A stretch of DNA of 64,000 nt from Cacajao melanocephalus (Eukaryota > Chordata > Mammalia > Primates > Pitheciidae). Below the pieces are notes generated by a model. That model did not search any database. It saw only the letters and a program-made list of their open reading frames with translations, and was not told the origin of the DNA. This document shows, piece by piece, positions 21,191-35,764 of the stretch. Each line of letters opens with the position of its first letter. Position 1 is the stretch's first letter. A program made the translations under genes and the position numbers. The stretch covers positions 1-64,000 of the forward strand of contig CAUYLG010017992.1 in assembly GCA_963573385.1 (NCBI GenBank), in the 5' to 3' direction.

Positions 21191-22479
21191 CAGAGTTCAT
21201 TTCAGAACTTGGGAGCCAATGAGTCTGATGACAGCCCTGCTGGGAGGAGAGAGGAGGGCAGGCTGAGAAGGAAGGAGACAGCTGAGGCCTGGGCACCTAG
21301 AACCTCAGGCAGCACAACTACCGGGCAGCGCCTCCACCTTTGTTTAATGCAGTCCAGCTGTGTGGGTCCCGCCCCACTTCAGGGACGGCTTCCTCCAGCT
21401 CAGGGCCGACTTGCAGTCGGGCTTCTGTCTCTTGCACAGTCAGCTCCAGAGTGCTCCCCTGGCGTCACAGGTCACGCGGGGTGCTCCCAGCCCCACCAAG
21501 GGCCTTGGACCTCCATAGACAGTCTCCACTGCCCAGAGTCATGAGTCACGGTCCAGCTATCTGACAGCTGGTGTCCCTGTTTCCCAAAGCCAGCGGAGAT
21601 GAGGGTCTTTGGGCTCCTCAGATGCCCCTGCTGGGACTGGCAGGAATTGCTATGGACAGAGGGAAAGTTCAGAGCTCTCCAGAGCCTCCCAGGTATGTCC
21701 CTGATGCCTTTGATCCTTTATAGGAACTTCTTCCTTCTGGATGCCATCATGCTCCAAATCTGCCTCCCTCAGCCCTAAGGTCCCCTGTGCCCCCACCACG
21801 GGTCGCCTTTAAATCTCCCTGACATCCCACCCACCTCTCCCAGGAAAACCTTGCCACTGTCAGCAGGAAAGGATGACTGACGAGGCATCCGTCCTCCTTC
21901 CCAGGGCAGGGTCCCCCATCAGCCAGTCATTTTGGAGGAGTGTGAGGCCTCCACTCCTTCTTTTCCCCTCCTCAGCCCCTTCCCTTAAGGCCCAGTGCCA
22001 CCCAGGTCTCGCAGGACAGCCGTGGGCAGGAAGAGCTCCAGGCTCACAGTCAAAGCTGGACGTGGATGCCTCTGGGTGGATTTCCCTGTTTCTGTTCCCA
22101 CTGGGGTGAGTTTCATGCCCGTAACTAACGCACAGATTCCTGCACACCTCCCACAAGTCCCACCCAATTTTCAGCCACTGTAAGACCCGAATCCATGCTC
22201 TGAAAGGATATACTTCCTCAGCTAGCAAGGTGTACTCCTCCGCCCCCAGGTCCCCACCCCTGAAACACCCGTGATGGGGTGGAATGGCGTTTGGTTTCTT
22301 TCCTGTTGGCCTTTACTCTGTTACTCAAGGGGAAGCTCCTGACTCAAACGGCATGTGTCAGGTCTGCAGTCCCCCCGCAGAATAGACTTGCCAGCACTCC
22401 TCCATGCGGCTACTGTTTGTTGCATGCCAGCTGCTGCTGCTGATGGTGGTGATGATGATGGCAACAGCAACAAAAGCTA
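21191..22479. other. Single-copy sequence
   Basis: No recognised repeat. The 22428-22470 segment is a short CTG/GAT trinucleotide-like run. Confidence 0.4.
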
Positions 22480-22650
22480 CCATTTGGGCACTGGTCTAAG
22501 GGCCTAGTGTACTCATTCGTTCAACCCTCACAGTAACCCTCAGTGGATATTTATTATCCCCATTTTACAGATGAGGAAATGGAGGTTCAGAAAAGCTTAG
22601 TGGCCTGTTGGTAAGTGGCAGAGCAGGATTTGAAAGCCAGTCCGCCTGGC
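22480..22650 (-). mobile_element. MIR SINE, minus strand
   Basis: ATTATCCCCATTTTACAGAT, GAGGAAATGGAGGTTCAGAA and GTGGCAGAGCAGGATTTGAA are the complement of the MIR core. Confidence 0.85.
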
Positions 22651-22884
22651 CCCAGAGGCGGTGCTGCTGGCCGCAATCCCTGACTGCACCTGGAAGGCCA
22701 GCCCGGGGCTGCTGCTCAGGCTGGACAAGGAGAGGAAGGTATGCCCTGCTTTTGTAGAGGGAGAGGACTGGGTCAGAGGACAGCCAGGTCATTCCTCCAG
22801 GTCTCACCCAGCTGGGTAACAGGTGTGCCACCCAGCAGGGAATCTGGGCATCATCTCCTCACTTCAGCCTATAGCATCCAGTAC

Positions 22885-23000
22885 TGTAGCTGCTAACCCC
22901 ATGTGGCTATTGAAATACATAAAATGACAAATTTGATTCCTCAGTCACACCAGCCACATTCTATGCACAACAGTCACGTGCGCCATATTCACCTCTGCGG
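22885..23000. mobile_element. hAT-type (MER1 group) transposon fragment
   Basis: CCCATGTGGCTATTGAAATA followed by TGATTCCTCAGTCACACCAG and CCACATTC resembles a common non-autonomous hAT element with ...CCACATGTGGCTATTTAAAT...TCAGTCGCACTAGCCACATT. Only part is present. Confidence 0.5.
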
Positions 23001-24175
23001 TTCAGTCACCCCGTACTCAATGCATGTGGCCTGCCCAACTTGGAGTAGAACTTTGAGGCCAAAACCTTTCAGAATCTTCTCCGGCACCCTCCAGGCCTCA
23101 GAGTACTAACTACCCGGTGAGGGCAGTGTGGGAAGGGTCTCTGTGGGAAAGTTGGTGGGAAGAGCCCCACCCTCACACCTGCCTCTGCAGCCCTCGTTCA
23201 AGCCTCAGAAGCCACAATTAGCAGGCAGCAGCCGCTGCTTGAACCCGCCGTTCCTCTCCTCCTGGAGGCTGGAGGCCGGGCAGCTCCAGCAGCTTTGCTT
23301 TTTTTTTCTGCAAGAAGAGATCAGAAACAGAAGCATTCAGGCGGCGCCCGGCTGGCTCCTCTCTCGGCATGAAGTCTGTGCCCAGCCCTGCCAGGCTGGG
23401 CTTCCAATGACCAAAGCTTGGCTTTAGCCGCGAGGGGCCGGCGCCCAGCCAGCAACCCACCTGGCCCCTCCTCTAATCAGAGCCTAATTGATGTGGGCTT
23501 GCCTTTGAGTCTTGCAGCACTCCTCTGGCTTCCCCATCCTCAGCTGCTGTTCCTCAGGGAGCTCAGCCCTTTGTCCCTGCAAGTTTGAAACCATCTGAAC
23601 AGAAGGTGGCAGCTCTGTGTTCAACAGCATTCTGGACTTTCTTCATGCCCCTGGGCGGAAGTGTACCTGGATGGTTTCTGGGTAGGTTTCTGGAGAGGAT
23701 GTTCAAGCCACCTCCCCAGTTGCTTCTTAGACCTGTGCCTGAGCTGGGTGGGGCTGAGCATGATATGGGGTGACTGAGGGATGTGTGTGTGTGTGAGGTT
23801 TTGCAGATATGTGCTCTGGAGTGTTGGTCTGCTGAGAATTAGACTTCTAGCTCTGAGTATGAGCACCTGCCTTCAGACTAGGACACCTGGATGCCCTTAG
23901 GTCTGTACCTTAGGATATTTTATCTGGGGAAACAGGATGAGGAGGAATGAGGAAGGGAGATGAGGGTGAGAGCAGAGGTGGGGCAGGGCTGGGAGGATTC
24001 TGGGAGGCAGTTCTGGCTGGGCCTAGCAGGGATTTCTCCTAACTGATGCCACCTTGTCCCTGGGGCTGTTTCATGTGGAGAAAGGGCAAGGAGGGGAGGA
24101 GGAGATGCGGTGGCACAGCGTCCTCATCTTGGCGGCTCATGTCACAGTTTGCAAAGTCCTTCCTCTCCGTTTATC
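23001..24175. other. Single-copy sequence
   Basis: No recognised repeat except a short TG run at 23782-23796. No coding support. Confidence 0.4.
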
Positions 24176-24179
24176 TCCA

Positions 24180-24310
24180 TGGCTCTGCGAAGCAAGCAGG
24201 GCAGGACAATCATGCCCAGTCTGCAGAAGGGGAAACTGATTTGATGAATGTCACACAGGGCCAGAGATGGCACTGAAACCCAACCCTCGTCCCCAGGCTC
24301 TAACCACCCG
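24180..24310 (-). mobile_element. MIR fragment, minus strand
   Basis: CAGAAGGGGAAACTGATTTG, GTCACACAGGGCCAGAGATG and GCACTGAAACCCAACCCTCG follow the complement of MIR. Confidence 0.6.
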
Positions 24311-25429
24311 GCTGTGGCCCATGGCTGCCAATAGCCATTTCAGACCTTCATCCCACGCGGGGAATGCCACTGCAATGGTGGTCACATTTGGTTCCAAATG
24401 GCCTGGATTTTGGGCTGTGGCTGATGTTTTATTTGCAGTTTTAGGAAGAATGGCACAGATGAGAGAGTGAGTTAGTGCAAAACAACCTTGAAAATGACTC
24501 CAGAAGAATTCCATCCAGGCTGCAAGGGTAAAAAAGGTACCCCACGCTTGCCCAGGCCTCCTCTGAGGAAGACCCCTTCTATTTGAGACAGCCGAAAAAC
24601 AAGAGGGAAGGGAGAATTTTAGATATGGACTGGCTGTCACTTAAGGTGGGGAAAGAGGAGGGGGTGCTGGTAGATTTTTTGGCTTAAAAGTGTAGGTGGC
24701 CTTGGAGTCCATTAATGTCCTGTTCTAACCAGTTTCAGCGGCCTTGAGGGCTGCAGCTGCTCTAGTGGGTATCTGGAACTAGAAATGGAGCTGCATGAAC
24801 GGGCTGCTGATTGTCCCCCAAGGGAGGCAGCTATGCCCTTGCGAGACAGATCAGAAAGTCAAGAGAGACAAAACCGGGTGACTAGGGAAGGACATGCTTC
24901 TCTCCCCCTTCCTGTGCTACAGCGTCCTTTGACCACAGTTCTCCCAGCTTCCTTCAAAGGAGGGCTTTGCCAAGCTGCTGCTCAGAACCCAAGCTATAGA
25001 CTGGGTGTGCTCACAGCCTTGGCCGGCACCAACTCAGGTTCGTGGCATCTTGCTGACCCGAGCATGGCGTGAGCCCGGGGTCCTGAGGTCACCCCTCCTC
25101 TGCTCCTCTCCTCTCATCCCTTCTGCTTCCATGGCCTGGGAGGAGATGTGGGCTCAGAAGCTCTCATGGGGTTTCTCTCTTTCCTCCAGGCCCAGCTGGA
25201 TGTCCTGATGCTACAGGTAGATCTAGTGAGTGAAAGGGCCCGCTGAGGACCTCAAGCCGCTGCATCATGTTCCCGTCCGCTAGGAGCTCTGAGTGCCGGG
25301 GCCACGGGTGCCCATGCAGCACAGATGCTCATGAGCCTGGGTTCTGATTTCCGTTCTGCTGTTGTTCCCTCTGGAACCCCACAAGAAGGGTGGTGGTGTG
25401 GGGGGCAGGATGCAGGCATCCCTGGGTCT
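24311..25429. other. Single-copy sequence with a possible micro-exon
   Basis: No repeat recognised. The only splice-like arrangement is at 25172-25222 (separate entry). Confidence 0.4.
25190..25216 (+). other. Splice-flanked 27-nt segment (possible micro-exon)
   Basis: GTTTCTCTCTTTCCTCCAG ends at 25189, a good polypyrimidine acceptor, and CAG|GTAGAT follows at 25217. The enclosed 27 nt are open in one frame (AQLDVLMLQ). Such arrangements occur by chance in a window of this size, and no neighbouring exon is visible. Confidence 0.12.
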
Positions 25430-25434
25430 CTGTC

Positions 25435-25740
25435 AGAAATAATCTAGCAGCACCAAAACCTCACCCTTAACCTAGAATGGTTATTAACATATTAATTAAT
25501 ATTTAAAAACTCATTATGCCTTGATGATGGCTTCCTTAATCTGCTTTTATATTAATTGCAGCCACCCAGGAGCCATAACCATACTTATGTGGCAAAATGG
25601 AGTCATTCTACTTAATTACCGAGGCAGTTTTACAGGCAGTCTTCAAAGCCCACAAACAATCAGAGACTTGATGTGATGTCTTCTTTTTAGAATTTCTTTT
25701 ACATTGGATGCTGTGATGGTTGGAAGTTTTCTCTGATATT
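25435..25740. promoter_or_regulatory. AT-rich island with 14-bp palindrome
   Basis: ATATTAATTAATAT (25489-25502) is a perfect palindrome of TAAT cores. Around it are CTCATTATGCC, TTTATATTAATTGCAGCC, CTACTTAATTACCGAGG and CCCACAAACAATCAG. No repeat signature is seen and the island contrasts with GC-rich flanks. Candidate homeodomain-bound enhancer. Confidence 0.45.
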
Positions 25741-25744
25741 GGAC

Positions 25745-28335
<2,591 letters not shown>

Positions 28336-28497
28336 CTTGCTCTGCCCTTGCACTGTCTGGCCTCCTGCTCTGGGAGTCTGGATGCTGCTCCTGCCCGTCC
28401 TGCATCCCGGGGTGGGGGTAGAAGGCACAGGCTGCAGAGTCCCACAGTCCTGGATCCAAATCCTCTGCCACCACAGAGCTACCAGTGGCCTTCAGCA
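28336..28497 (+). repeat. 162-bp duplication, source copy
   Basis: This segment recurs at 30074-30235 with a constant offset of 1,738 bp, two substitutions (28341 T/A and 28409 G/A) and no indel. Here its right end runs naturally into a MIR that continues past 28497, so this is probably the ancestral copy. Confidence 0.92.
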
Positions 28498-28650
28498 GTG
28501 AATCACATGGCTGTCCTAAGCTTCAGTTTCCTTATCTGTAAAATGGGAATACTAATGTGTCCCATCAAGCAGTGCCATTTTGGGGATGAAGTGAGATGAG
28601 GCATACGAAGTGCAACGCACACAATGGGCTCTCAAGAAACAGCTGATCCC
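28425..28650 (+). mobile_element. MIR SINE, plus strand
   Basis: CTGGATCCAAATCCTCTGCC, TTCAGTTTCCTTATCTGTAA and AAATGGGAATACTAATGTGT follow the MIR order. The first 70 bp are included in the duplicated segment; the remainder is present only at this site. Confidence 0.85.
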
Positions 28651-29094
28651 CTTGGCCTAACCTGGGTATGATCTCAGCTCTGTGAGGCCTTGCTTGTCTC
28701 AGGGCAGGGCCCTCAGAAACAGACCTGAGATGAGGAGGCACATGATTGTTGAAGGAGGGTTTCCCAGGAGAAATCTATAAGGAGTGGATGAAGGCTAGAG
28801 AAGGGGAAGAAGCCAAGCTGGTGTGGGGTGGGAGGAGTGTGGTGGAGGGAGAACTCCAGACAATTTCAGTCCCCTCGAAGGTGCTGTCAGTCTGATCCAG
28901 AGCATGGGGAGCTCTGGGTCAAGATCATGCTTCCTGATTGTCTCGACTCGGGGCAAGGGAGCTGGGCTTTCACTCCAGCCCTTGATCACTGGCCAAGGCC
29001 ACCCCAGGGATGCCAATTCCAGAAAACTGACTCAGCAGTTCCAGAGAAGTCGGAGATGGTCGGAGGCACTGTCTGAGACCAGTTGTTGGAAATA
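28651..29094. other. Single-copy sequence
   Basis: No recognised repeat or gene between the MIR and the LTR-like block. Confidence 0.4.
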
Positions 29095-29890
29095 GATGCT
29101 CGGTGCCCCAAAGAGAAATCAGCACTGAGACAAAGGATCTTTCAGCAACACAGTTTTTACTTCCTGGACTGCAGGAAGGTACTCTCACTAGTCATTTTGT
29201 CACGGGAGAACAGTGAAAAAGGAAAAGAGACAAATTTATTCCTTACGCATTTGGGGTCGTCCTTACTGCTGTGTCTGATCTATGTTGGCTGGAGTCAGAC
29301 CTCACAATCTAAACTAAAATGCAATTGGCTAACAACTTAAAATTTTTCTAAACAGGTCAAAGCAATGGAGAGCTGGGATATGCCTGTGAGCATGTCCAGC
29401 ACAGATATCTTGGTTGAAGTACAAGAACATAGAATGTACTAGGTGCCTATAAGCATGGCATACCTAACAGCTACATAGGATAAGGCTTAACAAAGAGTTA
29501 TTAGCACATTTCTTTTTTAACAAGAAAGGAAACTTTAAAAAGGAACTTTTCTACTTCCCACACCAGTGAAGCCAGAAGGGCATCAGTAGGCCGCATGCCT
29601 TTCCCTCTGCAGCCATGAGAAGTGTGAGCTCCCCCTCCATTCAGCTGCCATTTTAGGAAGAAGGAAGTCAAATGAAGATATATTGAAAGGAGAGAGAAAC
29701 AGTCTGATAGAGAGTTTGAATTTTGAAAGACCGAGTATTTATGCAAAAGATGTTGAGTTAACCTGAAAGAGACTGTTTTAAGCTAGAAAAGGCTGAGCTG
29801 TCTTTAATTGGTAAGTTCAAGTATTTCCCCTACTCCCTTCCCAGTCATCTGTGGGAATATGAGCTCAAGAGCAAGATGAAATGAATTATA
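29095..29890 (-). mobile_element. Probable ERV LTR, antisense
   Basis: On the minus strand the block ends with CAGGAAGTAAAAACTGTGTT, AAAGATCCTTTGTCTCAGTG and CTTTGGGGCACC. This resembles the R/U5 end of class I ERV LTRs. AATAAATTTGTCTC nearby would be the poly-A signal. The left (U3) boundary is not resolved and family assignment is open. It lies between the two copies of the 162-bp duplication. Confidence 0.5.
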
Positions 29891-30073
29891 GAAAATAAAG
29901 GTCCATTATTTTGCACATCTTAAATGTATAAAATTTCACAATTTCATGCCTGCCCAACTTAATTCTGTCTGACTCTGGAACTCGGGCCTTCCTGTACCTA
30001 ATGTCTCCAGATAGCTCATGCTCCCCAGATGTTGCCCTGTGGAGGAAGGGGCTGCCAGGGGCCATGTGCCTGG

Positions 30074-30235
30074 CTTGCACTGCCCTTGCACTGTCTGGCC
30101 TCCTGCTCTGGGAGTCTGGATGCTGCTCCTGCCCGTCCTGCATCCCAGGGTGGGGGTAGAAGGCACAGGCTGCAGAGTCCCACAGTCCTGGATCCAAATC
30201 CTCTGCCACCACAGAGCTACCAGTGGCCTTCAGCA
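30074..30235 (+). repeat. 162-bp duplication, derived copy
   Basis: Near-identical copy of 28336-28497 in the same orientation. It ends abruptly at TTCAGCA inside what is a MIR at the source, followed by unrelated AGAAAGATGAGAG, and begins abruptly at CTTGC. It has no A-tail or target duplication, so it is not a retroposon. Confidence 0.92.
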
Positions 30236-31069
<834 letters not shown>

Positions 31070-31070
31070 T

Positions 31071-31399
31071 GATAGTTCTTCTCAACCCTGGTCATACCTG
31101 TGAAAATAATCCCTTGATGAAACTCTTCTCATGGTACTCAGTTTGAGGGTGCCATCTGTTTTCTGCCAGGCTGTGACTAATAGAACCTCCCTTGAAGGAT
31201 TTCTGTAAGGACTGGGGATGACACACGTAAAGCACAAAGACCAAACACCCAGTACAGTCGCCACTTAGTACGAGGAAGCTGTCATTGTTACCTCCTAAAT
31301 CTGGCTCGAAGCAACACTTCTCCCCATCCCCACTGCTGCTTTCCTGAGAGAGATCTCTACCACCTTTCTCCCATTCATTTTCATTGTTCTCCTTGGTCT
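31071..31399. other. Single-copy or old-repeat sequence
   Basis: No family assigned. TGACACACGTAAAGCACAAA at 31219 hints at a decayed MIR 3' part. Confidence 0.35.
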
Positions 31400-31795
31400 C
31401 TGCCTGCAGCCTCACCCCTTGTCCTCTTCCGTCAGAATAATCCCACTGACACCCAGCCTCACCATGCTACTCCCCTGTGTGGAACCCTTCAGCATCTTGA
31501 CGGAGTCTGAGCTCCTCAGCCTGGCCCACAGTGCTCTCCCTGACTCTCTCTCCCCATCCCTCACACAGGTAAAGAGCCTTGTCAACCCCTCCCGGAGAGG
31601 AGCCATGTTCTCCTACTCCCTGGCTTGCTGGCACACCCAAACCACAGGCTATGAATGGGTCTTCCCGCCTGCCTCCCTCATTAACACCGTTAGCTCTATG
31701 AAGATGCCTGTGCTATCTTTCAGCCTTTTCCCCAGCATCCTGCTTAGGCCTTGGCCCACAGCAAGTGCTTAATATGTATTTGTGGAAGGAAGGAA
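31400..31795 (+). mobile_element. L2 3' portion
   Basis: GAATAATCCCACTGACACCC, GCCTTTTCCCCAGCATCCTG and CCACAGCAAGTGCTTAATAT match the order of L2, ending with a short GGAAGGAAGG tail. Confidence 0.7.
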
Positions 31796-32545
31796 GGGAG
31801 ACGAGAGTTTAATGGCATCTTTCCTGCACCAGGCCCTAGGTACATTATCTTTTGTTTGCCTAAGAGAGCCTGGCCTTTAATAGTGCTAATACAGACACAG
31901 TGGTTTTATGACTAATATTAGCCAGGACTTTCTAAGTGATGTTAAGATTAGAAGTCTGGGGTTGTCGTAGTTGGACCGTGAACTATACCAGGACAGTAGG
32001 TTTTAACTCGGACTCTGTGTGGCCCTTCAGGTGAAGCTCTGGGGATGCTTGGAGCCTTGGGGGTCCAACCTCACTCTTCTCTGGGGCTGAGCATGGAGGG
32101 AAGGTTGGGGTGGGAAAGTGAAGACATTTGGAGGGGGAAGAACTGTCCTGGGGTAAGTCACAAGACCAGCCTTTCTGCTGGGGACGTTGCACTGATTTGG
32201 AAACTGTCAGGTCCAACATTGGGGTCTTTGCCAGGCAGGGGAGACACAACTTCAGAGGCATGTGGGAAATGGCCTGAGAAGACAGGTGCTGGAAGGGAGG
32301 CAGGGAGGCCGGAGATGGTGTCTGTGGCAGGGTCTGCACTGCACAGGATGTTCTGAGCGAGGAAGCCCAGCCCTGGGCTCCAGGAGTGGAGTCTCCCCAC
32401 GTCCAGGGTCATCAGCCAACCGTGGGATTTGAGCCCATCTCAGGCAAAGGGGTGAGCAGTAATGTAGACATAGGAAATAGAGCCTCTCACTGACACCTAA
32501 ACCTATGGATGTACAATAATGGCTGTTTTATACCCATTGCAGGAA
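31796..32545. other. Single-copy sequence
   Basis: No recognised repeat or gene. Both-strand overlapping frames at 31983-32412 lack motifs. Confidence 0.4.
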
Positions 32546-32549
32546 TAAA

Positions 32550-32739
32550 ATAAGCCTGGAGCCAGGCTGTCTGCATTTGAATATCGGCTCCACTCATGAC
32601 TAGCTATGTGACCTTCGGCACATTACTTAACCTCTCTGTGCTCAGTCTTCTAAACTGTAAAACAAGGATGATATAGTAACTACCTCAAGCTCTTGGACTA
32701 ATATTGGCACCTAGTATGTGCTATAGAAGTGTTTGCTGT
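32550..32739 (+). mobile_element. MIR SINE, plus strand
   Basis: GCCTGGAGCCAGGCTGTCTG, TAGCTATGTGACCTTCGGCA and TTACTTAACCTCTCTGTGCT are near-consensus MIR. Confidence 0.92.
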
Positions 32740-32906
32740 TATTTTTATTTTGTTGGAGGCAGGCTCACACTCTGTCACCCAGGTTGGAGTGCAGTGGTGT
32801 AATCACTGAGGCTCACTGCAGCCTCAAACTCCTGGACTAAAGCGATCCTCCTGGCTCAGCCTGCTGAGTAGCTAGGACTATAGGTGTGCGCCATGCCCAG
32901 ATAACT

Positions 32907-32957
<51 letters not shown>

Positions 32958-33089
32958 TGTGGTTTGTTTTAGAAAGGGGGTTCTCCCTATGTTGCCCAGG
33001 CCAGTCTTCAACTCCTGATCTCACTCAGTTCTCTCACCTCGGCCTCCCAGAGTGTTGGTATTATAGGCATGAGCCGCCGTGCCCAGCTT
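32740..33089 (-). mobile_element. AluJ-like, minus strand, split by TG expansion
   Basis: CTCTGTCACCCAGGTTGGAG, CTGCAGCCTCAAACTCCTGG (typical of AluJ), and after the TG tract TATGTTGCCCAGGCCAGTCT and CCTCGGCCTCCCAGAGTGTT. The middle T-rich linker has become a (TG)n microsatellite. Confidence 0.92.
32909..32956 (+). repeat. (TG)24 microsatellite
   Basis: Twenty-four uninterrupted TG units in the Alu linker. It is a probable length polymorphism and a potential Z-DNA segment. It also creates a Val/Cys run in a false ORF. Confidence 0.97.
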
Positions 33090-34044
33090 CTATTATTTTT
33101 ATGTTATTTCCTGGGAGCTCAACAGAGCAAGAAAGGGGAATAGAGTGGACTGCGTGGAAGAAGGGGCCATGGACTGGGGCTCTGAACGACTCCCCTGAGC
33201 TCCTGTGGAGGCGTGGAAGGGCGGTCAAAGCTAAGTCGGTGATTAGATACCCTTGGGGGGAATGAGGAGTGGTGTGAGGTGAAGGAGACCAGGGAGGCTG
33301 GCAGGGGACAAGGGGCGGGAGATGAGGCCAGGCTGAGAGGCTGGGGCACTGCCCTCGGGGGCTAAGGAGCCACCAGAGGCTAGTACCAGGGTCAAGGCAT
33401 GGTGAGAACGTGTTCTGGAACAATCGGTCTGGGGCAGTGGAGAGGAGTGGAGATTGGGGAGGGGCTGCTGGGGAGGGGGAGAGGGAGAGGCCAGCTCTGA
33501 GACTCCCCCCAGCCTTGGTGAGGGCAGGAGCCCAGGAGTGAGGAGTGAATACAAGCCCCAGGGCTCGGCCGCACCTCTGCGGAGCCACTGTCACCTGCTC
33601 TGGTCCTAGACGGTCCTCCCCCTCCCTTCCAGGTTGCAGCTTGAGAAACCATCTGTTTCTACAACTTTTGCTTTCTTCACTGTCCTCAACAAGACCCAGG
33701 GCTCAGTCCACTCGGAGGGGTTTTGAGCAGGCAGCTGCAGGAATCACAGCACAGGAAGAAACCGGTTCCCAGAGCCCTGGCAGCTGAGGATCCTGGCTGC
33801 CCGGGTAACTGGAGGAAAGCCCACCAGCCTCATTTCCACCTCCTCCTGAGGGTGGAGCTCCCTGTCACTCCTCCCAGAAGACAGGGCTCAGACCTCTGTT
33901 CCACAGCGGGAGGGTGCCCAGCCAGGACAGTAGGGGCCTTTTTGGCCCCAACAGGGCATTCCTGAGGCCCCCCCTGGGCTGGGCTCCACCCAGGTCTCTG
34001 GGCTTCAGCCCAGCCCTGAAGAACCCACCGGCGCATCACTCTTT
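33090..34044. other. GC-rich single-copy sequence
   Basis: No repeat recognised. G-rich runs at 33300-33490, including GGGGAGGGGCTGCTGGGGAG from 33456, could form a quadruplex. The minus-strand frames are low-complexity Ser/Pro/Leu translations of these runs. Confidence 0.4.
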
Positions 34045-34279
34045 ATGGCGGTAGGCAGCCTAGAATGGGGGCTGAGTGTGGGGACCTGGGGCCAGGCCAC
34101 TAGGCCACTGATCCTGGTGCCAGCACTTCCAAGCACTGTGATGCTGAGTAGTATACTCAGTCTCTCTAGGCCTCAGTTTTCCCATCTGTAAAATGGGGAT
34201 AACAATAGCTGGCTCACCTCATGAGGCTATGACTGGGTCAGTCTCTGCAAAGTTGTGGACACATAGAAACCCCTATATA
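34045..34279 (+). mobile_element. MIR SINE, plus strand, cut by an Alu
   Basis: CTCAGTCTCTCTAGGCCTCA, GTTTTCCCATCTGTAAAATG and GGGGATAACAATAGCTGGCT are MIR. The 3' end is interrupted by the following Alu. Confidence 0.9.
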
Positions 34280-34289
34280 AGTATGAGCT

Positions 34290-34587
34290 ATTTTTTTTTT
34301 CTTTTGAGACAGAGTTTCCCTCTTTCGCCCAGGCTAAAGTGAAGTGGCACAATCTCAGCTTGCTGCAACCTCCACCCCCAGGATTCAAGAGATTCTCCTG
34401 CCTCAGCCTCCCAAGTAGCTGGTATTATAGGCACCTGCCACCACACCTGGCTAATTTTTGCATTTTTAGTAGAGATGGGATTTCACCATGTTGGCCGGGC
34501 TGATCTTGAACTCCTGACCTCAGGTGATCCACCCACCTCAGCCTCCCAAACTGCTGGGATTACAGTCATGAGCCACTGTGCCCAGTT
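34290..34587 (-). mobile_element. Alu, minus strand
   Basis: GAGACAGAGTTTCCCTCTTT, GATTCTCCTGCCTCAGCCTC and GAACTCCTGACCTCAGGTGA. Flanking 10-bp duplication AGTATGAGCT at 34280-34289 and 34588-34597, itself MIR sequence. Confidence 0.95.
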
Positions 34588-34597
34588 AGTATGAGCT

Positions 34598-35760
34598 GTT
34601 TTTACTGTCATCTCTTTCTGCTCTGTGGACATATGGGGGGCTGATGAAGGGTGGGCAATGAACCTCCAGGAGAGAAGAGCGTTGGGTGGGAATTCTGCAT
34701 ACCTGGGTATGGGAGAAGGAGAGAGGAGAAAGCAAATAGGGAGAAGAAAGGATGAAGCAGGGAGGCTCCTCTCATGCCTCTCCAGACAGGACAGGAAGCC
34801 CCTCTGCAGCAACCCAGGAGAGAGTGGTTAAGCTCCACATGCATCCTTCCAGGGATGGGGACTCATCCCAGATCAGGTTTTGTGGTTTGTTGTTACACCC
34901 AGAAGCTAGCAAGTTCTTCCTTGTGTGACCCACATGGGTCTCAGGCCTTAGCAAAACACCTGAGCCTTCCTCTGGAAGTTCGAGTCTCTGCAGACTTTCC
35001 TTGCTTCAGTGTGTGGGGGATTTCCAGCAGTACTTTATGTGGCTTGGTGCTCACAGGGATAGCTGACTGAGCCACAGTCCTGCCAGACTTTCACTGCCAC
35101 GGCCACCACTGCAGTCACCTCAGAACTCATTGTGCCAGGAATTTGCTGCTGTCCCCACTGCCAGTCATATGGCAAGTGAAACCCTCCCCCGCCATCTCTG
35201 GCCCTCCCTCACAAAGTGAGGGGTACTCCTCTCCAGTTAGAGGACCCATAGTTAGGTGACAGATTTTGAGGTATACGTATCATGAATCAGTCTGTGCCGG
35301 CTTCCTGCCCCAGGGCACAGCACACACTGCTCCCAGAGTGGCCAGATGGGCGCTGCTCTCCTCCCGCTCATTGGCCATGACTCACGCTCCCACAGGCACT
35401 CTGCCCGGCTGGGTTTGCCCTCTGGGCCATCAGGAGAGTGTTCCCATCTCTGTCAGGGCCCTGGAGTCCTGCAGGAAATGATCATATGTGGTTTAAGTTC
35501 AAGTCCTTCTCCCAGTAGACTTCTTAGGTCTATGTAAATCAGTGGATGCAAATGCCTGCCTGGGGTTGCACCTCAGTGCCCCCCCCCACCCCTGCCACCA
35601 CCCCCCCCACACCAAAAGCATCAGCACCAGCTCATGCCCCTGCCTCCCTGCCTCAGTGCACTTTCCCTGACATACACCTTTATTGCTTCCTTGATCCTGC
35701 AGAGGCCAAGCTCCTTTTGCTCTTTGGTCTGGCACAAGGAAAGCCAGGTCTTCATGATAG
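34598..35760. other. Single-copy sequence with C-rich run
   Basis: No repeat recognised apart from a C-rich low-complexity stretch at 35579-35612. No coding support. Confidence 0.4.
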
Positions 35761-35764
35761 CTGT

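Noticed and set aside
33061..33594. 177-codon minus-strand open frame
   Set aside because: Starts inside an Alu and is Ser/Pro/Leu low complexity from G-rich runs on the plus strand.
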